Shown here: piece by piece, positions 60,949-64,000 of the stretch | How the letters are laid out: each line of letters begins with the position of its first letter | Numbering within the stretch: the first letter of the stretch is position 1 | NCBI GenBank assembly: GCA_018222585.1 | Contig: JAAFAB010000008.1 | Location: 62,001-126,000 of the forward strand | DNA length: 64,000 nucleotides | Source of the DNA: Paracoccaceae bacterium | Lineage (GTDB): Bacteria > Pseudomonadota > Alphaproteobacteria > Rhodobacterales > Rhodobacteraceae | Direction: 5' to 3' | The notes under the pieces: model-generated | The model's database searches: none | Told to the model about the DNA's origin: nothing | What the model saw: only the letters and a program-made list of their open reading frames with translations | Program-made: the position numbers and the translations under genes

Positions 60949-62130
60949 ATGGACACCAGCGTCAGCACGACGGCCTTCGCGCGGCCCGGCACCCAGGGCC
61001 TGATCCGAAGTGCCTCGGTCGACCTCGATATGCCGATGGCGCCGCAGGTCCTGGCCGAGAGGCTGGGACGCGCCGATCTGGATTGCACCCTGCTCTTCGC
61101 CGCCCCCCTGCCCGGTGCCCAGGCCCTGGCTGACGGGATCGGCGCACTCTTTCGTCCAGGGCGAATCTTCGGCTGCACCACAAGCGGCGAAATCGACGGC
61201 ACCGGCTACACAGGGGGCAAGGTGCTGGGCGTAGGCCTGCCGCGCAGCCACTTCCGCACCTCGCTGATGAGCCTGAGCGAGTCGGAAGCAAAGTCGACCA
61301 GCGCGCTGGTGCGCAAGACCCTGGCCGCCCGGGCCCAGCTGACGCGGGAAGCCCCGGACTGGCGGCATGAATTCGCCATTCTCCTGGTCGATGGCACCAG
61401 CCAGCGCGAGGATGCCATCGTCTCGCGGGTGGCCTCGGCGCTCGGGCCGGTGCCCCTGGTCGGCGCCTCTGTCGGCAGCCCCGTCACCCGGGCCGAACCG
61501 GTGGTCTTCGGCAGCGAAGGCTCGGGGTTCCAGGCGATGCTGCTGCAGGTGCGCACCCGCTGCCCGATCCGCGTATTCCGCACCGACCATTTCCGCCCGA
61601 GCAACTGCCGCATGGTGGTCACCCGCGCCGACCCCGAACTGCGCCTTGCGCTCGAGATCAACGGCGTGCCGGCCGCGCGCGAATATGCCCGTCTGCTGCG
61701 TCTGGATCCCGACACCCTGACGGCCGAGGATTTCGCCGCCAATCCACTGATGGTGCGGGTCGGGGCGGATCACCACATCCGCGCCATCCGCGGGGCCACG
61801 CCGGAGGGCGCGTTGCAGTTCCACTCGGCCATGGGCGAGGGCATGGTGCTGACCGTGGCCTCTGGCGAAGACATGGTGATGCACCTCGAGCGCGAGCTCG
61901 CGGCGCTGTCATTGCCGACCCCGCCTGAGATGATCCTCTGCTTCGATTCCTACCTGCGCCGCCTGGAAGCGGCCCGCAGCAACCGCCTGCCGGCGCTGTC
62001 CCGGATCCTCGCACGGCGCCGTGTGCGCGGGTTCTCGACCATCGGCGAACAGCAGGGCGGGCTGCACGTGAACAACACGTTGACGGGGGTCGCGCTATAT
62101 GCCCCGAGTTGCGAACGGGCCTCCGGCTGA
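60949..62130 (+). CDS. FIST domain sensory protein, NosP-like
   Basis: 393 residues. FIST_N and FIST_C domains (about 25-225 and 230-385): ALADGIGALFRPGRIFGCTTSGEIDGTGYTGGKVLG, LVDGTSQREDAIVSRVASALG and, in the C-terminal part, ARRRVRGFSTIGEQQGGLHVNNTLTGVALY are typical. FIST proteins are soluble sensors; the Pseudomonas NosP member binds heme and NO and controls a co-encoded kinase. Start ATG 60949 has GGAGG at 60936 eight bases upstream. Overlaps the kinase gene by one base. Confidence 0.88.
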   Translation: MDTSVSTTAFARPGTQGLIRSASVDLDMPMAPQVLAERLGRADLDCTLLFAAPLPGAQALADGIGALFRPGRIFGCTTSGEIDGTGYTGGKVLGVGLPRSHFRTSLMSLSESEAKSTSALVRKTLAARAQLTREAPDWRHEFAILLVDGTSQREDAIVSRVASALGPVPLVGASVGSPVTRAEPVVFGSEGSGFQAMLLQVRTRCPIRVFRTDHFRPSNCRMVVTRADPELRLALEINGVPAAREYARLLRLDPDTLTAEDFAANPLMVRVGADHHIRAIRGATPEGALQFHSAMGEGMVLTVASGEDMVMHLERELAALSLPTPPEMILCFDSYLRRLEAARSNRLPALSRILARRRVRGFSTIGEQQGGLHVNNTLTGVALYAPSCERASG

Positions 62131-63929
62131 TGGCGATCGAGGACCTGGTCGACATCTCGGAGCCCGCCGACGCGCAGATCGCGCGACTGATGCGAATCGC
62201 CGAAGCCCTGATGCGACGGGTCGAGCAGAAGGTGGATACCTCAGACGTGGCCTATGCCCAGTTCCAGCGCGCCGCCCTGCTGGAACAGGAGGTGCACAAG
62301 CGCACGCGAGAGCTGGAAGACACGCTGGATCTGCTCAATACCTCCAACGAACGCCTCGCCGCCGCCTACCGCGAGAAGGAGGCCGCCCGCGCCAACCTGA
62401 TCAATGCCATCGAGGCGGTGCAGGGCGGGTTCGCCCTGTTCAGCCAGGATGCGCGGCTGATCCTGTCGAATTCGCGCTTCGGAATGCACATGCCCGACGT
62501 GCGCGCCGCGCTGGCTCCGGGCCTCAGCTACTCGGACTACATCGAGATCGTCTCGCGCTCTCCCCACCTGACCCTGCCCCCGGGTGAAACGCGCGAGGAC
62601 TGGCAGCGCCGCCGCATGGCCCGGCACAATGACCGCAACGTGCTGCTGAACGTGCGGCTGAACTGGAACCGCTGGGTCCAGGTGAGCGAACATCGAACGC
62701 CCGACGGTGGTATCGTCATCCTGCAGACCGACGTGACCGATATCATGCGCATTGAACGGCAGGAGCGCGAGCGGATGCTGGACGACCAGGCCCGCCTGAT
62801 CCGCGCCACGCTGGAACATCTCGACCAGGGGATCTGCATCTTCGACCGCCAGTCGCGGCTGGTCGGCTGGAATCGCCGCGTGGGAGAGCTCCTCGCCTTT
62901 CCGCTACGCATGTTCTACATGGGCATCCACGCCGAAAAGCTGGTCGACTGGATGGAGGGCAGTTTCGCCTTCGCCGACGGCATGGAAGGCGAAACCATCC
63001 GCGCCTGGACCCGGCGCCAGGATGGCCGGCCGCCCCTCAGCTTCGAGATCACCCGGGAGGGCGAGTTCACCCTCGGCGTCTTCGCACAGGAAATGCCCGA
63101 CCGGGGCTTCGTCATCAGCTTCACCGATCTGACCAATGAGCGCGAAGCCGTGCGGGCGCTTAGCTATCTCAACGAGGCGCTCGAGGCGCGGGTATCCGAG
63201 CGCACGGAAGAGCTGGAGGCGGCGCTGGAAGAAGCGGCGCTGGCCAATGAGACCAAGTCGCGTTTCGTCGCTGCGGCCAGTCACGACCTGCTGCAACCGC
63301 TGTCGGCGGCGAAACTCTTCCTGGCCTCGGCCGAGGACGAGGCCACGACCGGGGCGGCGCCGGTCCTGGGCAAGGCCCGCCGGGCGCTGGAAAGCGTCGA
63401 GCATCTGATGGATGCGCTGGTCGATATTTCGCGGCTCGATTCCGGCCGGTCCGAGGTGCATGTGGGCAATGTCTCGCTGTCGCGGCTGATGCGGCAGCTG
63501 GCGGATGAGCTGGGCCCGGAGGCCCGCGCCAAGGGCGTACGGCTGCGCGTCGTACCCTCCTCGGCGGTGGTGGCCAGTGATCCGACCTACCTGCGCCGGA
63601 TCCTGCAGAACCTGCTGTCGAACGCGGTGCGCTACACCCATACCGGCACCGTCCTGATGGGTGCGCGGCGGCACGGGGATACGGTCAGCGTCGAGGTGAT
63701 CGACACCGGGCCGGGCATTCCCGCCGACCGGCAGAGAGACATCTTCCGCGAGTTCCAGCGCCTCGATTCCGCTGCCAGCGCCTCGGAGGGCATGGGGCTT
63801 GGTCTTGCCATCGTCGAGCGGGCCTGTGCCTTGCTGGACCACGAACTGATCCTGACCTCGGTCGTTGGACATGGCACCCGCTTCGCCGTTTCCCTGCCGG
63901 TACTGCGCTACGACAGGCGCGCCCGGTAG
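62130..63929 (+). CDS. PAS-domain histidine kinase, NahK-like
   Basis: 599 residues, no transmembrane helix, so cytoplasmic. A coiled-coil N-terminus (about 20-90, ending in DTLDLLNTSNERL), two PAS domains (about 95-205 and 225-345), a coiled coil, then the HisKA phosphoacceptor His385 (AASHDLLQPLSAAKLFL) and the ATPase domain with the N box NLLSNAVRYT (494 on), DTGPGIP and GMGLGLAIVERAC. The H box ASHDLLQPL is the NahK/NosP-associated type. ATG 62130 is taken because it overlaps the FIST stop; TTG 62109 is possible. Lies last in the RR-FIST-HK unit. Confidence 0.93.
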   Translation: MAIEDLVDISEPADAQIARLMRIAEALMRRVEQKVDTSDVAYAQFQRAALLEQEVHKRTRELEDTLDLLNTSNERLAAAYREKEAARANLINAIEAVQGGFALFSQDARLILSNSRFGMHMPDVRAALAPGLSYSDYIEIVSRSPHLTLPPGETREDWQRRRMARHNDRNVLLNVRLNWNRWVQVSEHRTPDGGIVILQTDVTDIMRIERQERERMLDDQARLIRATLEHLDQGICIFDRQSRLVGWNRRVGELLAFPLRMFYMGIHAEKLVDWMEGSFAFADGMEGETIRAWTRRQDGRPPLSFEITREGEFTLGVFAQEMPDRGFVISFTDLTNEREAVRALSYLNEALEARVSERTEELEAALEEAALANETKSRFVAAASHDLLQPLSAAKLFLASAEDEATTGAAPVLGKARRALESVEHLMDALVDISRLDSGRSEVHVGNVSLSRLMRQLADELGPEARAKGVRLRVVPSSAVVASDPTYLRRILQNLLSNAVRYTHTGTVLMGARRHGDTVSVEVIDTGPGIPADRQRDIFREFQRLDSAASASEGMGLGLAIVERACALLDHELILTSVVGHGTRFAVSLPVLRYDRRAR

Positions 63930-64000
63930 CTCGCCAGACCACCCGCACCGCGCCACCGCACCGGGATGGCCCTGGTGTGGCGGGATAGCCCTAGCCCCCC

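Noticed and set aside
1-64000. CRISPR array, prophage or insertion sequence
   Set aside because: No evenly spaced direct repeats, no integrase, transposase or phage structural protein was recognised; the repeats seen are short intergenic hairpins.

Overview
The window is one GC-rich chromosomal segment from an alphaproteobacterium of the Rhodobacteraceae (Roseobacter-type). Lineage markers are a DUF1013/TrcR gene, the COQ9-type gene divergent from rpsU, an L-malyl-CoA/beta-methylmalyl-CoA lyase gene, DUF1244 and YrhK-type genes, a form II cox operon in S-L-M order, and the short Rhodobacteraceae-style intergenic hairpins. There is no phage module, insertion sequence, CRISPR array or rRNA operon. 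One tRNA gene, tRNA-Arg(CCT), is present. Genus and species cannot be decided from the sequence. Layout, 1-26 kb: a lipoprotein gene cut by the left edge, trcR, a secreted RNase T2, a small Cys/His-rich secreted peptide, a quinone oxidoreductase, COQ9/rpsU, a flavodoxin-type protein with an Lrp regulator, mscL, a glutathione transferase, a 150-bp foldback repeat, ytoQ-phnA, then pheT and pheS split by 2.9 kb that holds an ATP-grasp gene, a YrhK gene and a visibly lower-GC secreted orphan. Next come rplT-rpmI, pyk, an N-formylglutamate amidohydrolase operon with tautomerase-like and DUF1244 genes, nhaA behind a structured leader, and a D-amino-acid block (D-amino-acid transaminase, DgcA, DgcN) divergent from mcl1. 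Layout, 26-46 kb: a LysE exporter divergent from an Lrp regulator, an Asp/Glu-racemase-like protein, an AraC-GyrI regulator, accA, and a tight LacI-controlled operon (binding protein, two permeases and ATPase of the polyamine-type ABC family, nucleoside hydrolase, adenine deaminase) that reads as purine nucleoside import and breakdown. Then follow a TauE/SafE transporter, a thiamine-diphosphate enzyme, and a cobalamin riboswitch driving a flavin monooxygenase plus a FecCD/BtuCDF-type ABC importer. Layout, 46-64 kb: a DUF1275 membrane protein, an iron-uptake set (siderophore-type binding protein, MarR regulator, TonB receptor), a decayed region with a TRAP-permease relic beside tRNA-Arg, a chemoreceptor with a CtrA-like box upstream, a LacI regulator overlapping a YcaQ/AlkX-type DNA glycosylase gene, and a form II molybdenum hydroxylase operon (coxSLM). 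The cox operon is divergent from a LuxR-type response regulator, a FIST-domain sensor and a histidine kinase that together resemble the NosP-NahK nitric oxide system. The most interesting points are this sensor set next to coxSLM, the cobalamin riboswitch that re-labels an apparent iron ABC system and hides the ribosome binding site of its first gene in a hairpin, the nhaA leader as a possible lithium/sodium-type riboswitch, the D-glutamate cluster, and the nucleoside operon with its helically phased operator repeats.
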